Positions 16,630-26,023 are shown, counted from the first letter of the stretch. The stretch: 64,000 bases of DNA from Clostridia bacterium (GCA_017625035.1 JAGALX010000050.1:1-64000); one strand, 5' to 3'. Translations and numbers: made by a program. The notes: a model not told the origin generated them from the letters alone.

Positions 16630-17295
16630 ATGAGGATGAAAAAAGTAATATTAGTTACAACAATAATTTTAATAATAATACTATTAGGTGCTTTCGGAAT
16701 AAATTTCTATGTAAAAGCATCTACAAAAAAACAAATTATAAAAGATGGTGATTACACTAATTTAAATGATGTAGATTGCATAATCATATTAGGAGCAGGA
16801 ATTTGGGGAGACAAACCAAGTCATATGTTAGAAGATAGATTATTACAAGGAATATCATTATATGAAAAAGGTGTATCTAAAAAAATAATAATGAGTGGAG
16901 ACCACGGAAGAGTAGATTATGATGAAGTAAATTTGATGAAAAATTTTGCAATAGAACGAGGTATTCCATCAGAAGATATTTTCATGGATCATGCAGGTTT
17001 TTCTTCATATGATAGTGTTTACAGAGCAAAAGAAATATTTGGAGCAAAAAAAATAGTAATTGTAACTCAAGAATATCATTTATATAGAGCTTTATATATT
17101 GCAAATCAATTAGGATTAGAGGCATATGGAGTAACAGCAGATCCTAGAAAATATGCTGGACAAACTTATAGAGAATTAAGAGAAATTTTAGCAAGAGACA
17201 AAGATTTTTTCAAATGTATAGTAAAACCAAAACCAACATATTTAGGAGAAACAATTCCAGTTAACGGTAATGGTAATATAACAAATGATAAATAA
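16630..17295 (+). CDS. SanA/YdcF-like DUF218 membrane protein
   Basis: A 221-residue protein with one N-terminal membrane anchor (ILVTTIILIIILLGAFGINF, residues 7-26) and an extracytoplasmic DUF218 domain. IILGAGIWGDKPSHMLEDRL (near 52-70), IIMSGDHG, SSYDSVYRA and VTQEYHLYRALYIA are the conserved polar motifs of the family. SanA of enterobacteria affects envelope permeability to vancomycin; the biochemical role is unclear. Start 16630 is preceded by AAAGGA at the end of the hydrolase gene. It is probably co-transcribed with its neighbours. Confidence 0.8.
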   Translation: MRMKKVILVTTIILIIILLGAFGINFYVKASTKKQIIKDGDYTNLNDVDCIIILGAGIWGDKPSHMLEDRLLQGISLYEKGVSKKIIMSGDHGRVDYDEVNLMKNFAIERGIPSEDIFMDHAGFSSYDSVYRAKEIFGAKKIVIVTQEYHLYRALYIANQLGLEAYGVTADPRKYAGQTYRELREILARDKDFFKCIVKPKPTYLGETIPVNGNGNITNDK

Positions 17296-17337
17296 AATCA
17301 TAAAAATGAATAAATATAAGAGGAGATTAATTCAATA

Positions 17338-18699
17338 ATGGAAAAAGTAAATGATATGGAAACAATGAATATAAAAAAATTAGCAATAAAAATTTCAACA
17401 CCAATGGTAATATCAATGATTTCAATAGCTTTATATGGAATTGTTGATACAATGTTTATATCAGGTATAAGTGGAGAGGCATTAACCGCAATATCATTAG
17501 CAATGCCAATTGTAGCAATTATTACAGCAATAGGTTTAGGAACTGGTGTAGGAGTAAATGCATTACTTGCAAAAACCTTAGGAGAAAAGAAAGAAGAAAA
17601 GTCAAAGAAAATAATAATAACAGGAATAATATTAACTTTTATTAGCTGGATTATTGTCGCAGTAATAGGCTTTTTTGGAGCAAAAGTATTTTTTGAAATA
17701 TTTACAAAAAATGAGCAAATACAAAAATTAGGATGTGAATATTTATCAATAATTTCTATTTTTTCTATAGGAACATTATTTCAAATTTTATTTGAAAAAA
17801 TTCTTGAAGCATATGGTAAATCTAAATTAAGTATGATAATTCAATTTAGTGGAGCAGTAATAAATTTAATATTAGATCCAATTTTTATTTTTGGGTTTGG
17901 GTTTATACCAGCATTTGGAATAAAAGGAGCAGCAATAGCTACTGTAGCAGGACAAATTTTGGGAATGTTAATAGGTGTGTATTTTTTAATTAAAGGAAAG
18001 TTAATACTAAAATCAGATTTTTCTAACTTTAAATTTGAAAAATCTATAATAAAAGATATTTATAAAGTCGGTTTTCCAACAATGATATTAGAAGCAGTAA
18101 CTTCATTTATTACATTAATATTAAATAAAATATTAATTATATTTTCAGAAGCGGCTGTATCTGTATGGGGAATATATTGCCAATTACAAAAATTTGTAAT
18201 AATTATAGTATATGGTTTAAACAATGGTATGATTCCTATAATTGCATATAACTGGGGAGCAAAAAAGAAAGCTAGAGTAAAAGAAGCAATAAGATTTTTC
18301 TTAAAATTAGCAATTGGGGTTACAGCAGTAGGAGCATTAATATTTTTAGTAATACCTGATAAACTCGCATCAATATATAAAATAAGTAGTGAAATTTTAA
18401 ATATTTCAATTCCAGCATTTAGAATATTGGCATTAGGCTTTGTATTTGCAGGTATTAGCATAGTATTATCTGCAAGTTTTCAAGCATTTGGAAATGGAAC
18501 ATATAGCTTAATAATAAACTTATCAAGACAAATAATTTTTGCATTACCATTAATTTTTATATTAAAAAGTTTTATGGGAATATATGCAGTATGGACAGCT
18601 TTTGCAATATCAGAGGTTATAACAATGTTAATTGCGATAATACTGTATAAAAAGATTAATAAAAAAGTAATAGAAAATATATCAGAAGAAAGTGTATAA
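17338..18699 (+). CDS. MATE-family multidrug exporter
   Basis: A 453-residue integral membrane protein with about 12 hydrophobic segments in two homologous halves, the normal MATE size. The opening after the first helix (MVISMISIALYGIVDTMFIS) and the second-half TMILEAVTSFITLILNKILI are typical of the DinF/MepA-like branch, which exports cationic drugs in exchange for sodium or protons. AGAGGAG precedes the ATG. It is followed by a 104-bp spacer before the peptidase gene. Confidence 0.88.
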   Translation: MEKVNDMETMNIKKLAIKISTPMVISMISIALYGIVDTMFISGISGEALTAISLAMPIVAIITAIGLGTGVGVNALLAKTLGEKKEEKSKKIIITGIILTFISWIIVAVIGFFGAKVFFEIFTKNEQIQKLGCEYLSIISIFSIGTLFQILFEKILEAYGKSKLSMIIQFSGAVINLILDPIFIFGFGFIPAFGIKGAAIATVAGQILGMLIGVYFLIKGKLILKSDFSNFKFEKSIIKDIYKVGFPTMILEAVTSFITLILNKILIIFSEAAVSVWGIYCQLQKFVIIIVYGLNNGMIPIIAYNWGAKKKARVKEAIRFFLKLAIGVTAVGALIFLVIPDKLASIYKISSEILNISIPAFRILALGFVFAGISIVLSASFQAFGNGTYSLIINLSRQIIFALPLIFILKSFMGIYAVWTAFAISEVITMLIAIILYKKINKKVIENISEESV

Positions 18700-18803
18700 T
18701 GGTAAAATCAAAAGTAATTAAGAAACGGAAGACCTAAATACACAGAAAAAAATTAAATTGACATATCTAATTACTTTGATACAAAAAAGCGAGGAGGAAA
18801 AAT

Positions 18804-19817
18804 ATGATATATCCACAATTTTTAAAAAACAATTCCCACATAGGTGTTCCAGCACCATCAGATGGAGCATACAATGATTTATATATAAACAGATACAAAA
18901 ATTCTAAACGAAAATTAGAAGAGATGGGATATAAAGTTACACTATCAGAAAATATTTTTAAATCAGATAAAGCAAGAAGTGCTTCAGCAGAAATCAGAGC
19001 CAAAGAGCTAAATGATATGATTGAAAATAAAGACATAAATTTCATAATTTGTGCAGCAGGAGGAGAGTTTTTAGTAGAAATTTTACCATATGTAGATTTT
19101 ACTAAAATAGTAAAAAATCCAAAATTCATACAAGGATTTTCTGATCCAACAGGAATATTATTTCCAATAACGACTAAATATGATATTGCTACAATATACG
19201 GAAATAACTTTGGGGAATACGGAATGGAAAATTACAGCCGAAATGTAGTTGAAAATCTAGAAATATTAAAAGGAAATTGTATAGTACAACAAAGTTATGA
19301 ACTATACGAAGAAGAAAGAGCCGAAAGAGTAACCGGACTAGAAGGTGATAATCTTACAGCCCCAGTAAATTGGAAATTATTAAATGGCAATAAAGCTGAA
19401 ATAACAGGACGAATTATTGGTGGATGCTTCGATATAATATCTGAAATTGCAGGAACAAAATATGATGGCACAAGTATTTTCAATGAAAAATATAAGCAAG
19501 ATGGAATTATATGGTATTTCGATAATTGTGAATTATCAAAAGAAGAGCTTATCCGTACATTATGGAAATTAAACGAATTTGAATATTTTAAATATGCTAA
19601 AGCTATAATATTTGGAAGAAATGGAGTAGAAAAATCTTATTTAGAATATACAATGGAAGAAGCATTAAAAGATAGTGTAATTTCAAAATTAAATATACCA
19701 ATAATATATGATGCAGATATATCACACAAAAGTCCATCACTAACAATAATAAATGGTGCAATTGCAACAGTGCAAACTAATAATGGAAAAGGAAGTATTT
19801 CTTTTAAACTTAAATAA
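18804..19817 (+). CDS. LD-carboxypeptidase family (S66, MccF-like) protein
   Basis: A 337-residue S66 peptidase. The nucleophile Ser113 lies in QGFSDPTGIL; the charge-relay Glu is in FDNCELS (near 240) and His in DISHKSPS (near 308). The opening IGVPAPSDGAYND and the FIICAAGGEFLVEILPYVDF strand are the family's N-terminal domain. Members trim L-D peptide bonds in murein tripeptides/tetrapeptides, or (MccF branch) cleave microcin C-type acyl-sulfamoyl adenylates; the two cannot be separated here. A candidate promoter TTGACA (18758-18763) with TACAAA (18780) sits inside an inverted repeat AAAGTAATTA/TAATTACTTT (18711-18776). Confidence 0.83.
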   Translation: MIYPQFLKNNSHIGVPAPSDGAYNDLYINRYKNSKRKLEEMGYKVTLSENIFKSDKARSASAEIRAKELNDMIENKDINFIICAAGGEFLVEILPYVDFTKIVKNPKFIQGFSDPTGILFPITTKYDIATIYGNNFGEYGMENYSRNVVENLEILKGNCIVQQSYELYEEERAERVTGLEGDNLTAPVNWKLLNGNKAEITGRIIGGCFDIISEIAGTKYDGTSIFNEKYKQDGIIWYFDNCELSKEELIRTLWKLNEFEYFKYAKAIIFGRNGVEKSYLEYTMEEALKDSVISKLNIPIIYDADISHKSPSLTIINGAIATVQTNNGKGSISFKLK

Positions 19818-19829
19818 CAGGAGGAGTTT

Positions 19830-20357
19830 ATGGAAGAATATGTGGATGTTTTAGATGAAAATGGAAAAAATACAGGAGAAGTTACTACGAGAAAAATAGC
19901 ACATCAAAAAGGTTTATGCCATAAAATAAGTATAGTGGCTTTAATTGATGAAAATGGTAAATTATTAATGCAACAAAGATCTATAAATAAGGATACAGAA
20001 CCCGGAAAATGGGATTTATCAGCTGCAGGTCATGTTGATGCAGGTCAAACATCAGAAGAAACTGCCGTTCGTGAAACATACGAAGAATTAGGAATAAAAA
20101 TCAATACAAATGAATTAAAAAAAGTTTCATCTTTTAAATATATTATTAAAATAAATGAAAATTTATTAGTAAATCATTTTTCAGATTTATACATAGTAAA
20201 AAGACCTAATATAGATATTAAAAATATAAAAATGCAAGAAAGTGAAGTACAACAAATAAAAATGTGTGGACTTCAAGAATTTCAAACAATGCTAGATAAT
20301 AACGATACAGTTGTAGCAACCAATTATTGTAAAGAAATAATGAAATATATGAAATAA
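19830..20357 (+). CDS. Nudix hydrolase
   Basis: A 175-residue Nudix protein. The box GHVDAGQTSEETAVRETYEE (near residues 68-87) keeps the Glu ligands. The N-terminal VDVLDENGKNTGEVTTRKIAH and LLMQQRS place it with the same IPP isomerase-like/YfcD-like Nudix group as the gene at 4835, and the two are probably paralogues. AGGAGG lies 8 bp before the ATG. It sits 12 bp after the S66 peptidase gene and 17 bp before the Ppx-like gene, so the three are likely one operon. Confidence 0.85.
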   Translation: MEEYVDVLDENGKNTGEVTTRKIAHQKGLCHKISIVALIDENGKLLMQQRSINKDTEPGKWDLSAAGHVDAGQTSEETAVRETYEELGIKINTNELKKVSSFKYIIKINENLLVNHFSDLYIVKRPNIDIKNIKMQESEVQQIKMCGLQEFQTMLDNNDTVVATNYCKEIMKYMK

Positions 20358-20374
20358 TAAGAGGAAGGTGTGTT

Positions 20375-21238
20375 ATGAAAAAAATAATAATAGAAGTAGG
20401 TTCAACAAATACAAAAATAGATAAATATGATGGAAAGAACATAAAGAATTTAGGAACTGAAACAATAGAATTCAAAAAAAATTATAAAAAAGAAAACAAG
20501 TTACAAGAAAAAGATGTAGAAAAATTAATAAATTTAGTAAATCAATCAAAAAAAGATGCAGACAATATATATGTATGTGGTACAAGCGTTTTTAGAGATT
20601 TAAATGAAAAGCAAAAAGATGAATTTTTAAATAGATTCAAACTAAATACAGGAATACAGTTTGAAATAATATCATCTCAAAAAGAAAATGAATTAACTGT
20701 AGCAGGTGCAACAAAAAAAGTAAATAGTAAAGTAGCAGTATTTGTAGGTGGAGGTGGTTCAACTGAAATTGCTATATATGATAATGGAATAAAAGAAATG
20801 GTAAATACTCCTATTGGTGTTATGGATATAATGGACAAATTTCCTGATTTGGCAGAAAACTTAGCAACAACAAATTTAGAAGATGTAAAAAAGTTTATAA
20901 AAGAAAGATTAAATCTTCCAAAGTATAAAGCAGATATATTAATATTAGCAGGTGGAGCGCATAAGAAATTCGCAATTGAATCGGGTGTTCGCTACGAAAA
21001 AAATAGTTTATATGAAGATGAATTACAACCAATACAAATGGATATAGAAACTAGAATAAACGAAACACAAAGATATTATAAAGAAATTTCTCTTGATGAA
21101 ATTAGAAATAAATCTAATAATCCAAATTGGTGGTATGGGACAAGAGCAATGTGTGCTTTTGTCTTGGTTGTAGCAGAAGAAATCGGTGCAAAATATGTAG
21201 TACCAACAGATCTGTCGATGGTATATGGATTAATTTAA
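20375..21238 (+). CDS. Ppx/GppA-like phosphatase domain protein
   Basis: A 287-residue ASKHA-fold protein of the exopolyphosphatase/guanosine-pentaphosphatase type. The first phosphate loop is IEVGSTNTKID (residues 5-15) and the second is VGGGGSTEIAIYDNG (near 128-142); an ENELTVAG segment (near 107) matches the Glu-containing motif EExxLxxxG. It is at the short end for the family, with only the two actin-like lobes and no C-terminal HD domain. It may hydrolyse polyphosphate or pppGpp, or have another phosphate substrate. AGAGGAAGG precedes the ATG. Confidence 0.7.
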   Translation: MKKIIIEVGSTNTKIDKYDGKNIKNLGTETIEFKKNYKKENKLQEKDVEKLINLVNQSKKDADNIYVCGTSVFRDLNEKQKDEFLNRFKLNTGIQFEIISSQKENELTVAGATKKVNSKVAVFVGGGGSTEIAIYDNGIKEMVNTPIGVMDIMDKFPDLAENLATTNLEDVKKFIKERLNLPKYKADILILAGGAHKKFAIESGVRYEKNSLYEDELQPIQMDIETRINETQRYYKEISLDEIRNKSNNPNWWYGTRAMCAFVLVVAEEIGAKYVVPTDLSMVYGLI

Positions 21239-21273
21239 TAAAAATATAAAAAAAGTAAAAGGGGAAAGACACA

Positions 21274-22769
21274 ATGAAAAAATATAGATTTGAAGCTATT
21301 TTGTTTGTTGTAGATGCAATATGCATGATTTTAGAGCTTATAGCCTCAAGAGTTATATCACCATATTTTGGCAATTCAAATGTAGTATGGACAAGTGTTA
21401 TAGGAATAATTTTATTAAGTGGAAGTATAGGAAATTATTTTGGAGGAATAATTGCTGATAAAGATTATACAGATAAAAAATTAAAAGTTATATTGTTTTT
21501 ATCTGCAATATATGTATTTATAATACCATTAATACAAGAATATGTACTGATTGGAATTACTAATATTACTTCAAACATTAAAATAGGTGCAATATTGGCA
21601 ACTATAATGTTATTTTTTATTCCATCAGTATTAATGGGATTAATAACACCAATTATCGTAAAATTAAAATTAGAAAGTCTGACAACAGCAGGAAAAGTAT
21701 CTGGAAAAATTAATGCAATAGCAACAATCGGAGGAATATCTGGAACTTTTCTAGGAGGTTTTTTCTTAATTCCAAATTTTGGAAGTGTACAGCTTTTATT
21801 TGGTTTAGCAATAGTTTTATTAGTTTTAATTCCATTAGTTGATTTTAAACTAAAATCTAAAAGTACACTGTTTATAACAATAATGATTATAATATCTATA
21901 ATTTTTATGAATTTTTTTATAGTTGAGAATAATAAAAATGGAGAAGCCGTTTTAAATGGAAATACAAATAAATATGTAAGTTATGACACTCAATATGGAA
22001 GAGTACTAATATACAATGGAAAAAGAGATAATAAAAATGTAAGAATATTAAATATAGATAGTGGATATGAATCAGCAACATATACTGATGAAAATGAAAT
22101 AAATGAACTTGTTTTTGAATATACAAAATATTATGATTTAATGTTTAAATCAAGCAATGAAATACAAAATACTTTATTAATTGGTGGAGCAGGATATTCA
22201 TATCCTAAATATTATATAAGTCATTACGAAAATAAAAATATGGATGTTGTAGAAATAGATGGTGAAATTACTGAACTTGCTAAAAAATATTTTTATCTAG
22301 ATAAATTAATAAAAGATTATAATCTTGAAGAAAATAAAAGATTAAATTTAATTACAGAAGATGGAAGAACTTATCTAAATAATAACACTAAAAAATATGA
22401 CGCAATATTAAATGATGCTTTTTCTGGATCATCACCAGCAAAAACTTTAACAACAATGGAGGCAGCTCAAAATATAAAAAAATCTTTAAATGAAAACGGT
22501 ATTTATTTAACAAATGTTATATCTTCTTTAGAGGGAGAAAATTCTAAATTTTAAGGGCAGAAGTAAATACTTTAAAAAAAGTGTTTAAAAATGTATATGT
22601 AGTACCATGCAAAGAATCATTTGAGTCAAATACAACTATGAATAATATGGTAATTGCTACAGATGATATTCTTATATTAGAAAATGCATATGATTTAAAT
22701 ATAGAACAAGACGAAATTGTATTGACAGATGATTATTGTCCAGTTGAATCGTTAATACCACAGAGATAG
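21274..22769 (+). pseudogene. Membrane-fused spermidine synthase-like protein, frameshifted
   Basis: Two abutting frames make one protein. The first (21274-22554, 426 residues) has about seven N-terminal membrane helices (residues 1-215) and a soluble Rossmann domain with LLIGGAGYSYPKYYI, VVEIDGEITELAKKYF and the NDAFSGSSPA motif of spermidine synthase-like methyltransferase folds. It stops after GENSKF. Restoring one T to the T4 run at 22549-22552 continues the frame as LRAEVNTLKKVFKNVYVVPC to a stop ending at 22769, which supplies the missing C-terminal strands. These fused proteins are widespread in bacteria and their substrate is often unknown. A truncated product may still be made; a sequencing error is also possible. 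Confidence 0.75.
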
Positions 22770-22788
22770 GGAAAAGGGAACCGTACTT
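22768..22788. repeat. Partial REP-like type 2 fragment
   Basis: AGGGAAAAGGGAACCGTACT resembles the inverted type 2 unit seen complete at 54405-54430 (GGGAAAAGAGAACCGTCCCC). It overlaps the end of the spermidine synthase-like gene and adjoins a modular repeat, a pairing also seen at 30560, 52255 and 54048. Confidence 0.45.
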
Positions 22789-22802
22789 AAGTTAATATAT
22801 TT

Positions 22803-22955
22803 TATATAATAGGAAAATTTAACCAATTATGCTTTCCTATTATATAAAATCCATTGCACACAAATTTTTGCGAAATTTGGTGCGCGAACAATTACACGTG
22901 GTGCATAATACAATTTGAAAGAAGTTAGAATCTTTCAAATGCGCCACTATTGTTC
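22803..22955. repeat. Modular palindromic repeat, copy 1 (right hairpin B1)
   Basis: Left hairpin TATATAATAGGAAA (22803-22816) with TTTCCTATTATATA (22833-22846); a linker CATTGCACACAA with the small AATTTTTGCGAAATT stem; then right hairpin B1 from GAACAAT (22886-22892) to ATTGTTC (22949-22955), which contains GTGGTGCAT pairing with ATGCGCCAC. It belongs to a five-copy family (also 30632, 30800, 52319, 53866). It contains no gene and is the main content of the stretch between the spermidine synthase-like gene and nrdG. Confidence 0.75.
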
Positions 22956-23015
22956 TAAGCAAGAGATTGATAGTAAGTAAATGAAATATTAAAACAATAC
23001 CAATTATTTAAATTT

Positions 23016-23078
23016 TAAAACTTGCATAAAAAATAACAAACGCTAATTCAGCGTTTGTTATTTTTTATGCAAGTTTTA
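23016..23078. terminator. 30-bp near-perfect palindrome, bidirectional terminator at nrdG end
   Basis: The arms 23017-23044 and 23050-23077 are perfectly complementary over 28 bp (the stem extends to about 30) with a 5-base loop AATTC. The right arm contains the last codons and the TAA stop (23065-23067) of nrdG. Stretches of six T flank the core on both strands, so it probably ends nrdDG transcription and any from the left. Confidence 0.7.
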
Positions 23079-23589
23079 ACTCAACTATTTGATTTTCTTT
23101 TAAAGACTCTTTAACATCAATAATTCTTTGATTAGAAGATCCTCTAAAACGTAATTTCAAATCTTTCTTATCTTGCTCAAATTTACCATCAACAACAACA
23201 TCAAGATATTTTATAAGTTCATTAGAAACAATGCTTTCTTGAGCCATTTTTCCAACTACATCTTTTTCAAAATCAAAACCTGTATAACACCAAATATTTT
23301 TATTTGGAAATTTCTCTTTAACTTTTCTTACTAAAGGAAGTAAACCTTCTTGATTTTGTGGCTCTAAAGGTTCTCCTCCAAGAAGAGATAAGCCAGCAAT
23401 ATAATCGTGATCTAAATAATTTATAACTTTATCAATTTCTTCATCAGTAAATTTGTTTCCATAATTAAAGTCCCATGCACATCTATTAAAGCAACCTTCA
23501 CAGTGATGATTACATCCACTAACAAAAACAGAAACTCTAACTCCTTCGCCATTGGCAACATCTACTCTTTTTATATCAGCATAATTCAT
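23065..23589 (-). CDS. nrdG: Anaerobic ribonucleotide reductase activating protein
   Basis: A 174-residue radical SAM activase. The [4Fe-4S] motif is CNHHCEGC (near residues 26-33, CxxxCxxC), followed by the typical FNRCAWDF. GLSLLGGEPL (near 61-70) is the SAM-binding GGE motif. It generates the glycyl radical in NrdD using SAM under anoxic conditions. It lies 119 bp downstream of nrdD with a REP-like repeat between them. AGGAAGAG precedes the ATG. The stop codon is inside the terminator palindrome. Confidence 0.93.
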   Translation of the reverse strand: MNYADIKRVDVANGEGVRVSVFVSGCNHHCEGCFNRCAWDFNYGNKFTDEEIDKVINYLDHDYIAGLSLLGGEPLEPQNQEGLLPLVRKVKEKFPNKNIWCYTGFDFEKDVVGKMAQESIVSNELIKYLDVVVDGKFEQDKKDLKLRFRGSSNQRIIDVKESLKENQIVELKLA

Positions 23590-23620
23590 TTGTATCTCTT
23601 CCTTTCTATCGTATATTTTC

Positions 23621-23699
23621 GCACATTGGGGACGTTAAAATTGTGCACCCAATGTGCAAGTTGGGTAGGGGAAAAAGAAAAAATAATGTGTCCCCAAAA
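23621..23699. repeat. REP-like repeats between nrdD and nrdG
   Basis: GCACATTGGGGACGTTAAAA then TTGTGCACCCAATGTGC (type 1 unit plus a partial inverted unit), followed by a diverged GTAGGGGAAAAAG...TGTCCCC segment of type 2 character. It interrupts the nrdDG operon without breaking either gene. Confidence 0.6.
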
Positions 23700-23708
23700 G
23701 TACTTTTT

Positions 23709-25835
23709 TTATAAGTGTAGTACCCTTTGTTTTATTTCTTTAGTTTTTCCAGCGTTCCAGAAATTTTCGCCTAAATATCCGCAAGTTCTACGAACTACTG
23801 TTAATTTTGAACGGTTTTTGTTTCCACAATTTGGACATTCCCATTCATTGTTGTCATTTATTATAATTTCACCATCAAATCCACATTCATGGCAGAAGTC
23901 TGATTTTGTATTGAATTCAGCATATTGAATATTGTCATAGATAAATTTAACAACTTCTTCAAGTGCTGGTACATTGTTTTGCATATTTGGTATTTCAACA
24001 TATGAAATAGCTCCACCATTAGATATTTTTTGGAATTCGCTTTCAAATGATAATTTTTCGAATGCATCTATTTTTTCTCTTACATCTACGTGATATGAAT
24101 TTGTGTAATATCCTTTATCTGTTATATCTTCAATTGTTCCAAATTTTTCTTTATCTAATCTTGCAAATTTGTAGCATAAACTTTCTGCTGGAGTTCCATA
24201 TAAAGCAAATCCTATGTTTGTTTCAGCTCTCCATTTGTCTACAGTATTTCTTAAGTGGTTCATAACTCTTAAAGCAAATTCATGACCTACTGGTTCTGTT
24301 TGAGAAACACCTGTCATTAATTTTGTTGTTTCATAAATTCCGATATATCCTAAAGATATACTTGAATATCCACCATAAAGTAATTTATCTATTTTTTCAC
24401 CTTTTCCTAAGCGAGATATTGCTCCATATTGCCAATGTATAGGGCTTATGTCTGAATGTGTTCCAAGTAGAGAATAATGTCTACACATTAAAGCTTCTTT
24501 ACAAAGTTCTAATCTTTCATCAAATAATTTCCAGAATGCATCTTCATTACCATCAGCAATAATAGCTATTTGAGGTAAATTGATACTTACTACACCTTGA
24601 TTAAATCTTCCTTCAAATTTATATTCTCCGTTTTCATCTTTCCAAGGAGATAAGAAACTTCTACAACCCATAGGGCTAAATACGTTTCCTTCGTAGTTTT
24701 CACGCATTTTTTTAGCTGAAATATAGTCTGGATACATTCTTTTTGAAGAACATTTTACAGCAAGTTTTGTTAGGTAGTCATATTCTCCACCTTGTAAGCA
24801 GTTAAGTTCATCTAATACATATACAAGTTTAGGAAATGCAGGTGTTACATAAACTCCAGCTTCATTTTTTATTCCTTCATATCTTTGTCTTAAAACTTCT
24901 TCGATAATCATTGCATTTTCTTTTATGTATGGATCATTTGGCTCTAAGTGTAAGAATAATGTAACGAAAGGAGATTGACCATTTGTTGTCATTAATGTAT
25001 TTATTTGATATTGTATTGTTTGAACACCAGCTTTTAATTCAGCTTTTAGTCTATCTTGAACAATATCTTCTATATATTTTTCATCAATTTTTCCACTGTA
25101 TTTGTTTGTAATTTCTGTTTTGAATTTGTTATAACTTTTTCTTAAGTATTTTCCTAAGTGTTTCATATCTACTGATTGTCCACCATATTGGTTACTTGCA
25201 ACAGCAGCTATTATTTGAGTTGTTACAGTACATGCAACTTGGAAACTTTTTGGGCTTTCAATCATTTTTCCATTCATAACTGTTCCATTATCTAGCATAT
25301 CTGAAATATTAATTAAACAGCAGTTAAATATTGGTTGAACAAAATAGTCTGCATCATGGAAATGAAGGATTCCTTCTTCATGAGCTTTAGAAATTTTTTC
25401 TGGTAATAATAATCTTTTTGTTAGGTCTCTTGAAACTTCACCTGCTATATAATCTCTTTGTGTTGAAGCAAGCATTGTATTTTTGTTTGAGTTTTCTTCA
25501 GCAAGTTCTTTGTTTTCATTTCTGATTATTCCTAAAATTGTTTCGTCTGTAGTGTTTTGTTTTCTAATAAGGGCTCTATTATATCTATATACTATATATT
25601 TTTTTGCAAGTTCAAATTTTTCAAATTCCATTAATTTTTGTTCAATTATATCTTGAATATCTTCAACTAGCATTCTTTTTTTGCCTAAATCTTCGATATA
25701 AGCAACAATTGATTTTATATCTTCTTTACTAGCTTTTTGTCTTCCTTTAACTTCTTCGTTAGCTTTTTCAATTGCTATCATAATTTTTTGTCTGTCGTAA
25801 TCTACTATTCTTCCATCTCTTTTGATTATTTTCAT
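23709..25835 (-). CDS. nrdD: Anaerobic ribonucleoside-triphosphate reductase (class III)
   Basis: A 708-residue glycyl-radical enzyme that reduces ribonucleoside triphosphates. Residues 1-90 form an ATP-cone (IKRDGRIVDYDRQKIMIAI), which senses ATP/dATP. The C-terminus has the zinc motif CHECG/CPNCG (near 640-670) and the radical loop RRTCGYLGENFWNAGK, with the glycyl radical site in CGYLG (near 684). FNCCLINISDML and MGCRSFLSPW carry the active-site cysteines. AAGGAGG lies 10 bp before ATG 25835; a TTG at 25841 is an alternative start only 4 bp from it. It is divergent from the Crp/Fnr-family gene. Confidence 0.95.
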   Translation of the reverse strand: MKIIKRDGRIVDYDRQKIMIAIEKANEEVKGRQKASKEDIKSIVAYIEDLGKKRMLVEDIQDIIEQKLMEFEKFELAKKYIVYRYNRALIRKQNTTDETILGIIRNENKELAEENSNKNTMLASTQRDYIAGEVSRDLTKRLLLPEKISKAHEEGILHFHDADYFVQPIFNCCLINISDMLDNGTVMNGKMIESPKSFQVACTVTTQIIAAVASNQYGGQSVDMKHLGKYLRKSYNKFKTEITNKYSGKIDEKYIEDIVQDRLKAELKAGVQTIQYQINTLMTTNGQSPFVTLFLHLEPNDPYIKENAMIIEEVLRQRYEGIKNEAGVYVTPAFPKLVYVLDELNCLQGGEYDYLTKLAVKCSSKRMYPDYISAKKMRENYEGNVFSPMGCRSFLSPWKDENGEYKFEGRFNQGVVSINLPQIAIIADGNEDAFWKLFDERLELCKEALMCRHYSLLGTHSDISPIHWQYGAISRLGKGEKIDKLLYGGYSSISLGYIGIYETTKLMTGVSQTEPVGHEFALRVMNHLRNTVDKWRAETNIGFALYGTPAESLCYKFARLDKEKFGTIEDITDKGYYTNSYHVDVREKIDAFEKLSFESEFQKISNGGAISYVEIPNMQNNVPALEEVVKFIYDNIQYAEFNTKSDFCHECGFDGEIIINDNNEWECPNCGNKNRSKLTVVRRTCGYLGENFWNAGKTKEIKQRVLHL

Positions 25836-25895
25836 TTCCAAGTTACCTCCTTCAATTTGTATGTGTTTATTATATATTAACTTTTATAGTTTTCT

Positions 25896-25908
25896 GTTGC
25901 AAAAGCAC
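25896..25908. promoter_or_regulatory. Candidate half-conserved operator upstream of nrdD
   Basis: GTTGCAAAAGCACC (25896-25909) resembles the perfect GTTGCA-TT-TGCAAC palindrome at 25994-26007, with the right half degenerate. It lies about 60 bp upstream of the nrdD start. It could be a second site for the divergently encoded regulator. Confidence 0.35.
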
Positions 25909-25993
25909 CAATTTTGGAAAAAAATTTAAAAAAATCATCTAACCCTCAATTGTCTAAGTAAAAAAAATTATTACAAATTTATTACATTGTTTT

Positions 25994-26023
25994 GTTGCAT
26001 TTGCAACTGAAATATTGTATAAT
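25994..26023 (+). promoter_or_regulatory. Promoter of the Crp/Fnr gene with overlapping palindrome
   Basis: TTGCAT (25995-26000), exactly 17 bp, then TATAAT (26018-26023). The -35 is embedded in the perfect palindrome GTTGCA-TT-TGCAAC (25994-26007), an arrangement expected for autorepression. Confidence 0.6.

Noticed and set aside
22549-22560. Programmed -1 frameshift in the spermidine synthase-like gene
   Set aside because: The local sequence (AAA TTT TAA) does not place a standard X XXY YYZ slippery heptamer in the zero frame, and there is no clear downstream stem; a simple base loss is more likely.
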